Below, one piece after another: positions 52,893 to 61,803 of a stretch of DNA of 64,000 nucleotides. The position numbers and the translations under genes are program-made. Where the stretch lies: the NCBI GenBank assembly GCA_000509225.1, contig BAOK01000001.1, positions 930,001-994,000 of the forward strand, read 5' to 3'. How positions within the stretch are numbered: the stretch's first letter is position 1; each line of letters starts with the position of its first letter. The notes beneath the pieces are model-generated. The model saw nothing but the letters and a program-made list of their open reading frames with translations. It did no database searches and was not told where the DNA came from. The DNA is from Parvibaculaceae bacterium Mf 1.05b.01 (GTDB lineage Bacteria; Pseudomonadota; Alphaproteobacteria; Parvibaculales; Parvibaculaceae).

Positions 52893-53350
52893 TGTCGGGT
52901 AAACATATTCTGATTGTTGAAGCGCGTTTCTACGAAGACCTGGCCGATGAGTTGGCTCGGGGAGCCATCGCTGAGATTGAGGCGCAAGGAGGCACATATG
53001 AACGGGTGGCCGTTCCGGGTGTCCTCGAGATCCCGGCAGCGGTGAAGATTGCCTCAGATGCCAGCCGGGCTGGTGGCCTGGATAAGGCCTATGATGGGTA
53101 CGTGACCCTGGGTGTCGTCATCCGTGGCGAAACAACGCATTACGACATTGTGTCGAATGAATCGGCCCGCGCGCTGATGGATTTGACCATTGATGACAAG
53201 ATTGCGCTGGGCAATGGCATACAGACCGTTGAAAACAACGATCAGGCTTGGGCCAGGGCGAATGTTTCTGACAAAAATAAAGGTGGCGGTGCAGCGGCTG
53301 CGGCGCTAGCAATGGCGGCGTTGAAACAGCGATACGGCGCAGGAGCGTAA
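52892..53350 (+). CDS. ribH: 6,7-dimethyl-8-ribityllumazine synthase
   Basis: A 152-residue lumazine synthase, the penultimate step of riboflavin synthesis. Typical segments are [20 protein letters not shown], the substrate loop [14 protein letters not shown] and [21 protein letters not shown], the last containing the conserved His of the family. The N-terminus overlaps ribBX by one base. nusB follows 7 bases later; ribH-nusB adjacency is widely conserved. Confidence 0.95.
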   Translation: MSGKHILIVEARFYEDLADELARGAIAEIEAQGGTYERVAVPGVLEIPAAVKIASDASRAGGLDKAYDGYVTLGVVIRGETTHYDIVSNESARALMDLTIDDKIALGNGIQTVENNDQAWARANVSDKNKGGGAAAAALAMAALKQRYGAGA

Positions 53351-53357
53351 ATTCAGA

Positions 53358-53849
53358 ATGTCCTCTTCCAAACCGGGCAAAGTCTCCAAAAGAGCGGGCC
53401 GAAGTGCGGCGCGGCTTGCTGCCGTGCAGGCGCTCTATCAGATGGACGTGGCCCAGACCGACCTGGAAGACGTGATTGAGGAATTTGTTCACCATCGGTT
53501 CGGCCGAGAGGTTGAGGGCGAGCTCTATCACGAAGCGGAAGAAGCCCATTTCGATGATGTTGTGCGCGGTGTTGTTCGTGAGCAAAAGGTCATCGATGTT
53601 CGGATCAATGATGCACTAGCTGATGGCTGGGTCTTGGCCCGGCTCGACAGTACGCTTCGGGCAACTCTACGGGCGGGGTGCTACGAACTCCAGCGGAGTA
53701 AGGACATACCGGGCAAAGTTGTGATTACCGAATATCTCGACATTGCCAAAGCCTTTTTCGAGAATGATGAACCCAAAGTGGTAAACGCTGTTCTGGACCG
53801 GGTTGCCCGTGCGATCCGGCCGCAGGAATTTGGGCAAGCGAGCGCCTGA
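53358..53849 (+). CDS. nusB: Transcription antitermination factor NusB
   Basis: A 163-residue NusB, an RNA-binding antitermination factor that works with NusE on rRNA operons. The helical core shows SARLAAVQALYQMDVAQTDL and LARLDSTLRATLRAGCYEL, followed by VVITEYLDIAKAFFENDEPK and VNAVLDRVARAIR. The extra N-terminal basic tail (SSKPGKVSKRAGR) is usual in alphaproteobacteria. thiL begins one base after its stop. Confidence 0.95.
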   Translation: MSSSKPGKVSKRAGRSAARLAAVQALYQMDVAQTDLEDVIEEFVHHRFGREVEGELYHEAEEAHFDDVVRGVVREQKVIDVRINDALADGWVLARLDSTLRATLRAGCYELQRSKDIPGKVVITEYLDIAKAFFENDEPKVVNAVLDRVARAIRPQEFGQASA

Positions 53850-53850
53850 T

Positions 53851-54852
53851 ATGGGGCGGGGCGGCGACGCAGATGCGATGCCCGATGAATTCTCATTGAT
53901 TGAGCGCCTGTTCGAACCGTTGGCGGGTCCCGAGGGGCTCGGTCTACGGGATGACGCAGCTGTGCTGACACCTCTGCCTGGTCGTGACCTCGTCCTTACA
54001 AAAGATGCTATTGCCGAAGGCCGTCACTATCTTTCCAGTGACCCGCCCGACACGGTTGCCAAAAAGCTCATACGCGTAAACCTGTCTGACCTGGCCGCGA
54101 AGGGGGCAACCCCACGCGGGTATCTGTTGTCCTGCGCTTGGTCAGCGGAAACCCCTCTCGATTGGATGGAGGCCTTCGCCGGTGGTCTTAAGGACGATCA
54201 ATCCAAATTTGGTCTTTCTTTGTGGGGTGGCGATACGATCAGGGTTTCGGGCCCCTCGGTTTTTTCACTCACTGCTATAGGTGACGTACCGTCGGGTCAG
54301 ATGGTGACCCGTGCAGGTGCAGCGGCCGGTGATGACCTGTGGGTGACGGGCACAATTGGAGATGGCGCGCTGGGGCTGTTGGCAGCGCAAGGCGACTATG
54401 GCGCCACCGAGCCGGAGGACAGAGATTATCTGATCAGCAGGTATCGACTCCCTCAGCCACCCGTCGCGTTTGGAGGAAAGCTTGCAGGGTTGGCTTCAGC
54501 CGCTCTTGATGTTTCCGACGGTTTGCTGGGCGACCTGGATCATTTATGCGCTGCGTCCCAGGTTGGGGCACGGGTTGATAGGTCAGCCATCCCTTTGTCT
54601 CAGGCGTTCGCAACGTGCTTAGCGTCCGATGAGAAATATTGGGAGCTCGTCTATGGAGGCGGCGATGATTACCAGATCCTGTTTGCTGCATCGTCAAAGC
54701 AGCGATCAACGATAGAAAGCCATGCAGGTGAAGCCGGTATCAGGGTCCATCGAATAGGCGCATTGACGGACGACCATGTCAACGGCGTTCAAGTTGCTGG
54801 ATCTGACGGGCAGGTGCAGCAATTCAGCCGGTGGGGATACCGTCATTTTTAA
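53851..54852 (+). CDS. thiL: Thiamine-monophosphate kinase
   Basis: A 333-residue enzyme that phosphorylates thiamine monophosphate to thiamine diphosphate. Conserved are FSLIERLFEPLAG, GLRDDAAVLTPLPG, LVLTKDAIAEGRHYLSSD and NLSDLAAKGATPRGYLLSCA, plus GGDDYQILFAA near the C-terminus. Two starts are possible: ATG 53851 right after nusB, or ATG 53878 (MPDEFSLIERLF), closer to the conserved sequence; I list the first. nusB-thiL is a common pair. It ends the rib-nusB-thiL block. Confidence 0.92.
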   Translation: MGRGGDADAMPDEFSLIERLFEPLAGPEGLGLRDDAAVLTPLPGRDLVLTKDAIAEGRHYLSSDPPDTVAKKLIRVNLSDLAAKGATPRGYLLSCAWSAETPLDWMEAFAGGLKDDQSKFGLSLWGGDTIRVSGPSVFSLTAIGDVPSGQMVTRAGAAAGDDLWVTGTIGDGALGLLAAQGDYGATEPEDRDYLISRYRLPQPPVAFGGKLAGLASAALDVSDGLLGDLDHLCAASQVGARVDRSAIPLSQAFATCLASDEKYWELVYGGGDDYQILFAASSKQRSTIESHAGEAGIRVHRIGALTDDHVNGVQVAGSDGQVQQFSRWGYRHF

Positions 54853-54878
54853 CTCAAACTAATCAGTGTTTGGCCCTA

Positions 54879-55562
54879 TCAGGGTTTTGTTGTTGCGCTG
54901 CGACCGGCATTATCGCTTATAGACCTGTCTGGCGCCGCTCGAGTGGTGATGGAGACTTTGCCAGTATGTGACAGCGTGTACCCCCCTTGTTGTTCTCTTC
55001 CGAAATACATAGTTGAGGTAGTGCCAAACCCTGCATTGTAGTGGGATTGCGAACTTATCACTGTCTGGATTTCAGTTTTGACGTCGCCAGCGACTCCTGC
55101 ATTTGATGAAATTACGAGATAGCGGTCTTCGGGCTCAGCTTGAAAGATCGCCATCAGGCTGTTGCCGCGGTTAAGGAATGCGTCGTGATCGTAAATCTGA
55201 CGGACCTGTTCTGCCCCATCTAGAGTGACGGCGGTGGGAGCGAAGGTACTCCCGCCAATTTTTGGCGAAGCAACGGTGACAAGGTATGGGCCGGTTGATC
55301 TTGGCAATGCCACGACCTCATACAATTGTTTATTGCCGTTTCCATCAAGCTTGCAGGGACTGCTGCGCTGAACTTCAAAGTCGATTGTCAGCGGTTTTTC
55401 CGGATCAAGGCCGATGGGTTTTGCGCGTGATCGTGTAAAATTCTGATCGCATGAAATCGCTTCAAGCGACACAGTTACGTCTTGTGTTGGAGCCGGTTTG
55501 GTGGCGCAGGCTGCAAGCAAAAGACCGCTTGCAGCTATTATAAGACTGGCCTTTAACGTCAT
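54879..55562 (-). CDS. Hypothetical lipoprotein, first of a lipoprotein pair's downstream gene
   Basis: A 227-residue putative lipoprotein. The signal MTLKASLIIAASGLLLAACA ends in the lipobox LLAAC, so the mature protein would be lipidated at Cys19. The mature part is beta-rich with PLTIDFEVQRSSPCKL, LPRSTGPYLVTVASPKIGG and YDHDAFLNRGNSLMAIFQ, and a short Gly/Ser/Thr-rich tail. I do not recognise the family. Its start overlaps the end of another lipoprotein gene by four bases on the same strand, so they are translated as a pair. Function unknown. Confidence 0.68.
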   Translation of the reverse strand: MTLKASLIIAASGLLLAACATKPAPTQDVTVSLEAISCDQNFTRSRAKPIGLDPEKPLTIDFEVQRSSPCKLDGNGNKQLYEVVALPRSTGPYLVTVASPKIGGSTFAPTAVTLDGAEQVRQIYDHDAFLNRGNSLMAIFQAEPEDRYLVISSNAGVAGDVKTEIQTVISSQSHYNAGFGTTSTMYFGREQQGGYTLSHTGKVSITTRAAPDRSISDNAGRSATTKP

Positions 55563-56335
55563 CGCAGCAAAGTTCCGACTGTCTCTGCTGTCTTTGTCAG
55601 GGCCTCGTCCAGTCCTTCAGTGGCTTTCTCCGGCGCTGACTCCAGGGTGTCGAAATCCGCAAATGAATATTGAGGTGCGGGAGGGATGGTGACGCGGTTT
55701 TGCAAGCCACCATTTCCCATTGGATTGTATACGACATCATCACGCATCAACACGGACTTGTTGGCTGCGCTGACGAGACGTGTTTCTACCAATACAACGG
55801 GGCGGAAGGGTGCACTGGAAGATGTGCTTGCTGCGCCGTATCCATAGCCTTCAACGATGACATCGAGGAACGCATCTACGTCTGCACCGGCAGGAGCTGT
55901 ATAGGTCGGCTGAAACCTTTCCGTGCCGCGTTGACGTTGGCCGGAACGTGGAACGCTCACAACCTGATAGCCTTTCTCCTCAAGACTCGCTTGAAGAGCG
56001 GTTGTGAAGGTGTCTGGTGCGTCAAAAGATTGTGCGTCTAACAACTCCTGCAGCGAGTCACCTCTGTTTGATTCAATCCCTGCATCAACACCCGCGATGA
56101 CCAGTCCGACAGCTAGCCCAATCAATCCGGCGCCGGCCACCGCATTGGCGGCATTCTTACCCGGGGATGTCGCGAGAGACGCAGATGCTTGCTTTGGCAT
56201 GTCAGGCACGAGAAGGCCGATTGTTTGGATTTCTGTGCCGACCGGTTTAACGAATGGAATGGATTTTGGTTGTTGCGCGCAAGCTGCCACTGCCAGCGCA
56301 AGGGCCAGAACGGCCCCGCGTTTGATTGCTGTCAT
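55559..56335 (-). CDS. Hypothetical lipoprotein with glycine-zipper segment
   Basis: A 258-residue putative lipoprotein. The signal MTAIKRGAVLALALAVAACA gives lipidation at Cys19. The mature protein has a Gly/Ala-rich hydrophobic stretch (GAGLIGLAVGLVIAGVDAG) resembling a glycine zipper and then a domain with TTALQASLEEKGYQVVSV, PVVLVETRLVSAANKSVLMR and VTIPPAPQYSFADFDT. It is transcribed ahead of the 54879 lipoprotein with a four-base overlap. The ATG at 56335 is chosen; the frame runs upstream to 56437 without sense. I do not recognise the family; an outer-membrane partner is plausible but not shown. Confidence 0.68.
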   Translation of the reverse strand: MTAIKRGAVLALALAVAACAQQPKSIPFVKPVGTEIQTIGLLVPDMPKQASASLATSPGKNAANAVAGAGLIGLAVGLVIAGVDAGIESNRGDSLQELLDAQSFDAPDTFTTALQASLEEKGYQVVSVPRSGQRQRGTERFQPTYTAPAGADVDAFLDVIVEGYGYGAASTSSSAPFRPVVLVETRLVSAANKSVLMRDDVVYNPMGNGGLQNRVTIPPAPQYSFADFDTLESAPEKATEGLDEALTKTAETVGTLLR

Positions 56336-56486
56336 CTGTATGTCCCCCAGCACTCGGTGACACACACAACGCACGCCACACCCCAAATACCGTGACAAAA
56401 TTAGACAATACAGTTCATAATACAAGACGTAATTCATCTAAAACTATGGATTACCGCTAGTGCCAAAGCTTATGTAGTTTTGTGAA

Positions 56487-56996
56487 TCAAAAGCGTTTTT
56501 CCATGAAACATCGTCGCTCGACGGGAAGACCCGCCTGAGCTTCGTGCTCTCTTAGGATATGAAAACCAGGTGTCCATTCTGCAGGAGAGACAATCTGGTA
56601 TCCATGTCGCTTGTAAAATGGTGCATTCCAGGGAACGTCGGCGAAGGTAGACAGGGTCGTGCGGGCAGAGCTTGTTTTTCTGGCCAACTCGTCGATTGCG
56701 TCTAGAAGACGACCGCCGAGTCCTTTGCGTCCATGCGCGGGATCGACAGACATTTCCTGCAGGTGCAGCGATCCGTCGAGGGCGAATGAAAGCGCGAAAC
56801 CGACGACCGTCCCACTGGCATGGACCGCGACAATGGCGCCTTCGGATCGGATGAAGCTTGCAACAAAGTCGGGATCCGCAAAATCGCCAGCCAATTGATC
56901 GAGGCCAACAGTTTTGAAGAGTTCACCGGCGTTGAGTTCAATTTGTGCTAAAGCAGGCAGATCGCTCAGTTGAGCGTGTCTGATTGAATAAGTCAT
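56487..56996 (-). CDS. GNAT family N-acetyltransferase
   Basis: A 169-residue acetyltransferase fold protein. The acetyl-CoA-binding stretch is EMSVDPAHGRKGLGGRLLDA, preceded by SGTVVGFALSFALDGSLHLQ, and the end YKRHGYQIVSPAEWTPGFH. The substrate is unknown. I use the ATG at 56996 (MTYSIRHAQLSD); a longer frame starts at 57041. It is divergent from the MFS gene. The ending GLPVERRCFMEKRF is usual for such enzymes. Confidence 0.85.
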   Translation of the reverse strand: MTYSIRHAQLSDLPALAQIELNAGELFKTVGLDQLAGDFADPDFVASFIRSEGAIVAVHASGTVVGFALSFALDGSLHLQEMSVDPAHGRKGLGGRLLDAIDELARKTSSARTTLSTFADVPWNAPFYKRHGYQIVSPAEWTPGFHILREHEAQAGLPVERRCFMEKRF

Positions 56997-57304
56997 TGTG
57001 GGTCTTTCTAATTCCAACCTAATAGGTCGCAAGCTCAACATGAGCTGCGTTTGGCCCTCGGCGTGGTTTGTGCCGTGAAGGGCGTCTGTCTATGTGTGGC
57101 CGTCCTATCTATGGACATCAGGGGCGTGGGAATTAGCGCATGGGTACAGAGCGGTCCTTTTGTCACTCGATCGCGAAATTACCAGAAATAGGGAGGGATG
57201 GAAAATCCTTCTAAAGGCTCAAGCATATTCCCGGCCGACATGTTGACAGACATTGCGGCTGTTTTGACCTTGGTGTTGGTAGGGCCATGTCCTAGCGTCA
57301 TCCT
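56997..57304. other. 308-base divergent gap between GNAT and MFS genes
   Basis: No coding region, repeat or RNA gene is visible. A TTGACA at 57243-57248 stands before the MFS gene but no convincing minus-10 follows at the right spacing. Confidence 0.4.
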
Positions 57305-58516
57305 ATGTCTCAAATAGATTCTTCTCAGAACGACCGCCTTGCGAAGCGAAACACCGTTCTTCTCTCAGGAGGGCAGGCGCTCTATGGGTCCAACATGGCA
57401 GTGCTCATTACGCTGAGCGGACTTGCAGGCGTTTATCTATCGCCAGACCCGGCTTATGCAACATTGCCTATAAGCGCCATGGTCGTCGGCACTGCAACCT
57501 CGACTGTCCCAGCTTCGCTCTTCATGCAGCGAACGAGCCGTCGGCGTGGATTTATGTTGGGCACTGGGGCTGGCATTTTCGGCGCCGCGCTTGCGATGAC
57601 TGCGTTGTTTGGGAACTCATTTGCACTTTTTTGCATCGCGCTCTTCGTATGCGGGATCTATCAGGCTTTTGCCGGGTATTACCGGTTTGCAGCCGCGGAC
57701 ACCGCAAGCGAAGAGTTCCGCCCACGGGCGATTTCCTGGGTGATGGCGGGTGGTGTTGCCGCGGCATTTGTGGGCGCTCAGCTTGTCGCGCTCTCGAGTG
57801 ACTGGTTAGGTCCCGTTCCTTTTGTTGGTGGCTACGCCACCTGCGTTGTTCTTAGTCTCATTGCGTTCATCGTGATGTCATTTCTAACGATCCCAAAGCT
57901 CAGCGCCGACGACCAGGCGAATACAGGGCGGCCTCTGCGAGAGATATTTGCCCAGCAGAAAGCCATTGTCGCCGTGGGGTGTGGCATGGTTGGGTATGGG
58001 ATCATGACACTCGTTATGACCGCAACGCCGATCGCCATGGTCGGGTGTGGCTTGAGCGTCAAAGACGCTGCCTTCGTTATTCAGTGGCACATTTTCTCTA
58101 TGTTTGCGCCAAGCTTCTTTACCGGCAATCTGATCGCGCGCTTTGGTGTGGGGCCTATTTTGGGAACCGGCTTGGCGCTGCTGGCAGGCTGTGGATTTGT
58201 AGCGCTTGGCGGGCTGGAGATTGAGCGTTTCGTCACGGCGCTTATCCTGCTTGGGTTGGGCTGGAACTTTACGTTTGTTGGCGCGACGACGCTTTTGACT
58301 GAGTGCTATACCGCAGCTGAACGGAGCAAGGCGCAGGCCGCGAATGATCTGATGGTATTCGTGGTGGTTGCGATCGCGTCTTTTGGGTCAGGTGGATTGC
58401 TCAACGGGTGGGGCTGGGACGCCGTGAACTATGCGCTCTTTCCGTTTGTTGGCGCGGCGCTCCTCCTTTTGGTCTGGTTTTTCATCCACGGACGCGGACG
58501 CGCTTCAGCGCTCTAG
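57305..58516 (+). CDS. MFS transporter
   Basis: A 403-residue, probably 12-helix major facilitator. Visible are LSGGQALYGSNMAVLITLSG in the first helix, a basic loop MQRTSRRRGFMLGTGAGIFG that matches motif A in position between helices 2 and 3, and helices to FPFVGAALLLLVWFFIHGR. Substrate is unknown. It is next to a Cys-cluster protein (79 bases) on the same strand, but no functional link is evident. Confidence 0.88.
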   Translation: MSQIDSSQNDRLAKRNTVLLSGGQALYGSNMAVLITLSGLAGVYLSPDPAYATLPISAMVVGTATSTVPASLFMQRTSRRRGFMLGTGAGIFGAALAMTALFGNSFALFCIALFVCGIYQAFAGYYRFAAADTASEEFRPRAISWVMAGGVAAAFVGAQLVALSSDWLGPVPFVGGYATCVVLSLIAFIVMSFLTIPKLSADDQANTGRPLREIFAQQKAIVAVGCGMVGYGIMTLVMTATPIAMVGCGLSVKDAAFVIQWHIFSMFAPSFFTGNLIARFGVGPILGTGLALLAGCGFVALGGLEIERFVTALILLGLGWNFTFVGATTLLTECYTAAERSKAQAANDLMVFVVVAIASFGSGGLLNGWGWDAVNYALFPFVGAALLLLVWFFIHGRGRASAL

Positions 58517-58594
58517 CCGGCGGTTATAGTTAACGAAATCAGAAGATTTCCATGGAATGGTTGCCGCTCAAGACACACTCTAGGGGTGATGCGC

Positions 58595-59005
58595 ATGGGC
58601 CAAGTTGAGGATGTTCTGAAGAATCAGCCGCTAGACTGCGGTGCCTGCAACAAATGCTGCAGGAAAAAGCCCGGAATTCTTCTATTTCCCGAAATTGGTG
58701 ATGACCCGGCGGTTTATGGCGACAATGTTGAGATTGTCGACGACCGCCCGATCCTTAAGACAAAACCAAATGGGGATTGTGTCTATCTGGATCTGGAAAC
58801 CGGGTGCACGAACTACGAAAATCGCCCGCGCGTCTGCCGAACTTATGATTGCCGGTCTGACTATATTCAATGGATTGAAAAGCCCAGAGCTGAGCGACGG
58901 GCGATGATGAAAAAGGGCCTGCTCAATCAGAGTGTTCAGAAAGAGGGACGGACGCGCCTTAAAGCCATCCTTCAATCGAAAAGGCCGCTGATTGTCGCCG
59001 ACTGA
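58595..59005 (+). CDS. YkgJ family cysteine-cluster protein
   Basis: A 136-residue protein with the CxxC-rich core LDCGACNKCCRKKPGILL and CVYLDLETGCTNYENRPRVC with RTYDCRSDY; about eight cysteines are arranged as in the YkgJ (zinc/iron-chelating) family. Such proteins are thought to bind a metal or Fe-S cluster. Function is unknown. I use the ATG at 58595, 8 bases after AGGGG; a GTG at 58586 adds three residues. The next gene, hppA, is 497 bases away. Confidence 0.83.
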   Translation: MGQVEDVLKNQPLDCGACNKCCRKKPGILLFPEIGDDPAVYGDNVEIVDDRPILKTKPNGDCVYLDLETGCTNYENRPRVCRTYDCRSDYIQWIEKPRAERRAMMKKGLLNQSVQKEGRTRLKAILQSKRPLIVAD

Positions 59006-59502
59006 CGAAAAACCGGACCTGCGCCTATCTCGATTCGCCAATGCGCAAACGAAGCGCGAGAATCGGTCTGCAGTCTGTTGGAGCTTCGACTGCCGATGAC
59101 GAATTACACATTGGCAGAGGCAGAGTCGGAAAAACAGATGGGCGGCGATGAAGTCAGGCCAAGATAATCACTACTTTTAGGTAGAAAGTGAGCGGCAATT
59201 GACGCGGGTGCTGCATGATGAGGCAGCGTTCCGCAGATCGTCAGAGAAAACGCAGCGGAAACCGTGTGTCAGAAAATAGAAACCTATTTTGGGCATTCGC
59301 TGCACTGTTTTCTGAGCTGAACGTCAGTCCGCTCTAACCCCTTGCCAATCAAAGAAAAATACCTAGCTCGCACTGTTGCGCCCATGATTAAGGTTTGGCA
59401 CTCTTCTGCCCATCTTAGGGGAGGGGGCACCAACTAGGAGGTAGTTGGGGAACCCTTGTCTCATATCAGAAGTTCAATCCTATAAAGGGATAAGGAAAAA
59501 CT
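59006..59502. other. 497-base leader/intergenic region before hppA
   Basis: The longest gene-free stretch in the window. It contains a perfect hairpin CCAACTA (59430-59436), loop GGAGG, TAGTTGG (59442-59448), 54 bases before the hppA start. A sigma-54-like TTGGCAC...TGC at 59395 has one base too few between its elements. I see no coding region, tRNA or known riboswitch. Confidence 0.5.
59430..59448 (+). promoter_or_regulatory. Hairpin with exposed GGAGG loop upstream of hppA
   Basis: Seven-base perfect arms CCAACTA/TAGTTGG with the five-base loop GGAGG, a Shine-Dalgarno-like sequence but with no start codon in range. Could be a regulator or protein-binding site on the hppA leader; this is inference. 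Confidence 0.35.
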
Positions 59503-61617
59503 ATGAGCACGTCTTTGTGGGCAATCATTGGGTGTGGCGCCTTGGCCGTCTTGTACGGCATCTGGGCTTCACGTTCAGTGATGGCAGCCGACGCGGGTAA
59601 CGCGCGGATGCAGGAGATCGCGTCAGCGATCCAAGAGGGGGCTAGCGCCTACCTAAACCGTCAATATCGCACAATCGGATATGTGGGTGTTGTCATTTTC
59701 GTCGCAGTTTGGTGGCTGCTGGGCATGACCGTGGCTATTGGCTTTGCCATTGGCGCCATTCTTTCCGGTGCTGCAGGTTATATCGGCATGCTTGTGTCGG
59801 TGCGGGCGAACGTTCGAACGACCCAGGCAGCGAGTGAGAGCCTTGCTGCTGGTCTCTCCATTGCCTTTAAGTCTGGTGCCGTCACCGGCATGCTGGTGGC
59901 TGGTCTGGCGCTTCTGGCTGTCGCGGTCTATTTCGGCATTTTGACCGGGCAAATGGGCCATGAAGCCGGATCACGTGTGGTGATTGATGCGCTTGTCGCA
60001 TTGGGCTTTGGTGCTTCTCTTATCTCAATTTTTGCGCGTCTCGGCGGCGGCATCTTTACAAAGGGTGCCGATGTTGGTGGCGACCTGGTTGGTAAGGTTG
60101 AGGCTGGTATCCCGGAAGATGATCCGCGGAACCCGGCAACGATTGCTGACAATGTCGGCGACAATGTTGGCGACTGTGCCGGCATGGCTGCTGACTTGTT
60201 TGAAACCTATGCGGTGACGATTGTTGCCACGATGGTGCTCGCATCCATCTTCTTTGCCGGTGACATGATGGTCAACATGATGACTTATCCGCTGGCTATT
60301 GGCGGTGCCTGCATCATCACCTCCATCATCGGTACGTTCTTTGTGCGTCTTGGCAAAAGCAACTCAATCATGGGTGCGCTCTACAAGGGCTTCGTTGCGT
60401 CAGCTGTGTTGTCGCTTGGCGCTCTCTATTACGTCACAGAACGGCTTGTCGGTTTCGCTACGGAGCTTACGGTCGCGGATCAAACCTTTACGGGCCAAAG
60501 CCTGTTCTTGTGCGGCGTTTGTGGCCTGTTGATCACCGGTCTCATCATCTGGATCACAGAGTACTACACAGGTGTTGATTATCGTCCTGTGAAGTCAATC
60601 GCGGCTGCCTCTGAAACCGGCCACGGTACAAATGTGATCCAGGGTCTTGCTGTTTCTATGGAAGCGACGGCCTTGCCTGCTTTGGTCATCGTGATTGGTA
60701 TCATCGCCACTTACAGCCTTGCGGGTCTCTTCGGGATCGCCATTGCTGTGACGACGATGCTGGCGCTTGCCGGTATGGTGGTTGCGCTCGATGCATTTGG
60801 TCCTGTGACCGATAATGCGGGTGGTATTGCGGAAATGGCGGATCTTCCTGAAGACGTTCGCAAGACGACGGATGCTCTGGATGCCGTGGGCAACACAACG
60901 AAGGCTGTGACCAAGGGGTATGCGATTGGTTCCGCGGGCCTTGGTGCTCTGGTTCTCTTTGCAGCCTACACGCAGGATTTGATCCTGTTCGCAGCTAACT
61001 CAGAGACCTATCCGTACTTTGCGGGTGTTGTGGCCGACTTCTCTCTATCCAACCCGTATGTCGTGGTGGGACTGTTTGTTGGTGGTCTGTTGCCTTACCT
61101 CTTCGGCTCTATGGGCATGATGGCTGTTGGCCGTGCTGCTGGTGCGATTGTTGAAGAAGTGCGTCGCCAGTTCAAAGAGAAGCCAGGCATCATGCAGGGC
61201 ACGGAGAAGCCGGATTATGGTGCAGCGGTTGACCTGCTGACCAAAGCTGCGATCAAAGAGATGGTCGTCCCATCCTTGCTGCCGGTTCTCTCACCTGTTG
61301 TGCTTTACTTCATCGTGCTGGCCGTGGCTGACAAATCAGCTGCCTTCTCAGCGCTTGGGGCGATGCTGCTCGGTGTGATCATCACGGGTCTCTTCGTGGC
61401 GCTTTCCATGACTGCCGGTGGTGGTGCATGGGACAATGCCAAGAAGTACATCGAAGATGGCAATCATGGTGGCAAGGGTTCAGAAGCCCACAAAGCTGCC
61501 GTGACCGGCGACACTGTTGGTGATCCTTACAAGGACACTGCGGGTCCGGCTGTGAACCCAATGATCAAGATCACGAACATTGTGGCTCTGCTGCTGCTCG
61601 CGATCCTCGCTCACTAA
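59503..61617 (+). CDS. hppA: K+-insensitive pyrophosphate-energized proton pump (H+-PPase)
   Basis: A 704-residue membrane-bound inorganic pyrophosphatase that couples PPi hydrolysis to proton movement. Motifs are [20 protein letters not shown] and [20 protein letters not shown], with the C-terminal [20 protein letters not shown]. The K+-class marker is GNTTKA with Lys467, which marks K+-independent enzymes; K+-dependent ones have Ala (GNTTAA). This is the type of Rhodospirillum rubrum and relatives. It has GGA upstream of ATG 59503 and a strong terminator at 61644. It likely conserves energy from PPi made in biosynthesis, including the neighbouring fba-linked metabolism only indirectly. Confidence 0.95.
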   Translation: MSTSLWAIIGCGALAVLYGIWASRSVMAADAGNARMQEIASAIQEGASAYLNRQYRTIGYVGVVIFVAVWWLLGMTVAIGFAIGAILSGAAGYIGMLVSVRANVRTTQAASESLAAGLSIAFKSGAVTGMLVAGLALLAVAVYFGILTGQMGHEAGSRVVIDALVALGFGASLISIFARLGGGIFTKGADVGGDLVGKVEAGIPEDDPRNPATIADNVGDNVGDCAGMAADLFETYAVTIVATMVLASIFFAGDMMVNMMTYPLAIGGACIITSIIGTFFVRLGKSNSIMGALYKGFVASAVLSLGALYYVTERLVGFATELTVADQTFTGQSLFLCGVCGLLITGLIIWITEYYTGVDYRPVKSIAAASETGHGTNVIQGLAVSMEATALPALVIVIGIIATYSLAGLFGIAIAVTTMLALAGMVVALDAFGPVTDNAGGIAEMADLPEDVRKTTDALDAVGNTTKAVTKGYAIGSAGLGALVLFAAYTQDLILFAANSETYPYFAGVVADFSLSNPYVVVGLFVGGLLPYLFGSMGMMAVGRAAGAIVEEVRRQFKEKPGIMQGTEKPDYGAAVDLLTKAAIKEMVVPSLLPVLSPVVLYFIVLAVADKSAAFSALGAMLLGVIITGLFVALSMTAGGGAWDNAKKYIEDGNHGGKGSEAHKAAVTGDTVGDPYKDTAGPAVNPMIKITNIVALLLLAILAH

Positions 61618-61643
61618 GCTGGGTCCATTCAGACAAAAAGAAA

Positions 61644-61674
61644 CCCCGCGAGGAGCGATCCTCGCGGGGTTTTC
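61644..61674 (+). terminator. Strong rho-independent terminator after hppA
   Basis: Perfect 11-base arms CCCCGCGAGGA (61644-61654) and TCCTCGCGGGG (61659-61669), loop GCGA, followed by TTTTCTCTT. On the other strand the A-rich left flank (AAAAAGAAA) would give a U-tract too, so it may act in both directions between convergent hppA and fba. Confidence 0.92.
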
Positions 61675-61686
61675 TCTTGTTCTGCC

Positions 61687-61729
61687 GCATTTTCGAGCCA
61701 CAAAGGTCTGCAACCTTTGTTGAAAATGC
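61687..61729 (+). repeat. Dispersed hairpin repeat, copy 5 (tandem with copy 6)
   Basis: Arms GCATTTTC (61687-61694) and GAAAATGC (61722-61729); both arms carry the same compensatory G-to-A/C-to-T change relative to copy 1. The inner stem also shows a paired change, AAAGGT with ACCTTT. This indicates selection for the structure. It lies right after the hppA terminator. Confidence 0.85.
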
Positions 61730-61741
61730 TTTTGGTCTGCC

Positions 61742-61785
61742 GCATTTTCGAACCACAAAAGTCTGCAACTTTTTCTGAAAAATGC
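61742..61785 (+). repeat. Dispersed hairpin repeat, copy 6 (tandem with copy 5)
   Basis: Arms GCATTTTC (61742-61749) and GAAAAATGC (61777-61785), core AAAAGTCTGCAACTTTTT, 55 bases after copy 5. Both copies share the flank TCTGCC before the arm. It lies between the copies and the stop of fba, in the gap between convergent hppA and fba. Confidence 0.85.
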
Positions 61786-61803
61786 TTCGGGCGCTGCCGC
61801 TGA

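Noticed and set aside
57243-57271. TTGACA before the MFS gene as a promoter
   Set aside because: No A/T-rich minus-10 at 16-18 bases.
59395-59409. Sigma-54-like element TTGGCAC...TGC before hppA
   Set aside because: GG and GC are separated by 9 bases; the canonical spacing is 10, and no activator site is evident.
61687-61785. Small CRISPR-like array
   Set aside because: Only two units, each a member of a dispersed hairpin family with four more single copies, and no cas genes.
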